Source of the DNA: a bacterium
Lineage (GTDB): Bacteria > Actinomycetota > Acidimicrobiia > Spongiisociales > ZC4RG35
Length of the DNA: 50,767 nt
Direction: 5' to 3'
Assembly (NCBI GenBank): GCA_024641285.1
Contig: JAHEDH010000224.1
Span: forward strand, 1-50,767
The notes under the pieces were generated by a model. The model did not search any database and was not told where the DNA came from. It saw only the letters and a program-made list of their open reading frames with translations. The translations under genes and the position numbers were made by a program. This document shows positions 50,709 to 50,767 of this stretch, one piece after another (position 1 is the first letter of the stretch; each line of letters begins with the position of its first letter).

Positions 50709-50767
50709 GAGTCCCCCCGGTCCGTGAGCGAACGCCCGAATGTCCTGTTGATCACGGAACACCACCG

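Overview
The window is GC-rich bacterial chromosome, almost entirely housekeeping. I place it in the Actinomycetota and, with moderate confidence, in or near the class Acidimicrobiia. The grounds are an actinobacterial-type integration host factor (mihF) next to gmk, a PriA without helicase motifs, the character of the 16S rRNA, and gene order. The order joins three blocks that are also syntenic in Mycobacterium tuberculosis: pyrG-nudix-xerD with scpA-scpB-rluB-cmk; pyrR-pyrBC-carAB-pyrF-mihF-gmk-rpoZ-coaBC-metK-priA-fmt-rsmB-rpe-rib; and infC-rpmI-rplT-SpoU-pheST with argF, mpg and tyrS.

Everything except pncA (+) is on the minus strand, so transcription runs from high to low coordinates. 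Bases 49.1-50.7 kb hold pyrG. Bases 44.3-49.1 kb carry a Nudix hydrolase, alanine dehydrogenase, a Xer recombinase, a DksA/TraR-like zinc-finger protein, an HD protein and ScpA/ScpB with RluB. Bases 41.6-43.5 kb hold aroA and cmk. Bases 38.9-41.6 kb hold the divergent NAD-salvage pair pncB/pncA and a VOC protein. Bases 29.8-38.7 kb are a complete pyrimidine operon, pyrR-pyrB-pyrC-carA-carB-pyrD-pyrF, preceded by a PyrR RNA-binding hairpin that overlaps its Shine-Dalgarno sequence. Bases 14.9-29.8 kb run mihF-gmk-purK-purE-rpoZ-coaBC-metK-priA-def-fmt-rsmB-rpe-response regulator-ribD-ribE-ribBA-ribH. Bases 6.3-14.5 kb run infC-rpmI-rplT-SpoU methyltransferase-pheS-pheT-argF-mpg-tyrS. The left end is one rRNA operon (16S-23S-5S, no spacer tRNA, 5S cut by the window edge).

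Genes are packed tightly. I count 17 junctions where stop and start codons overlap as ATGA, GTGA or TGATG, which implies extensive translational coupling. The window covers de novo UMP and CTP synthesis, a step of IMP synthesis (purE/K) and GMP kinase, riboflavin synthesis, SAM and CoA synthesis, N-formyl-Met handling (fmt, def), rRNA modification, chromosome segregation and translation.

Three things stand out. (1) The 23S rRNA gene is split by a 710-nt group I intron after the base equivalent to E. coli U1931; it encodes a LAGLIDADG homing endonuclease, and the core elements P, Q, R, S, a P8 hairpin and the terminal G are recognisable. (2) Several of the longer intergenic gaps contain short, degenerate tandem arrays with an exact 7-nt period. 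Each has its own unit sequence, and some run into the ends of coding genes. (3) There are clear regulatory or initiation oddities: infC appears to start at ATC behind a perfect AGGAGG, and the PyrR hairpin covers the translation start of the pyr operon.
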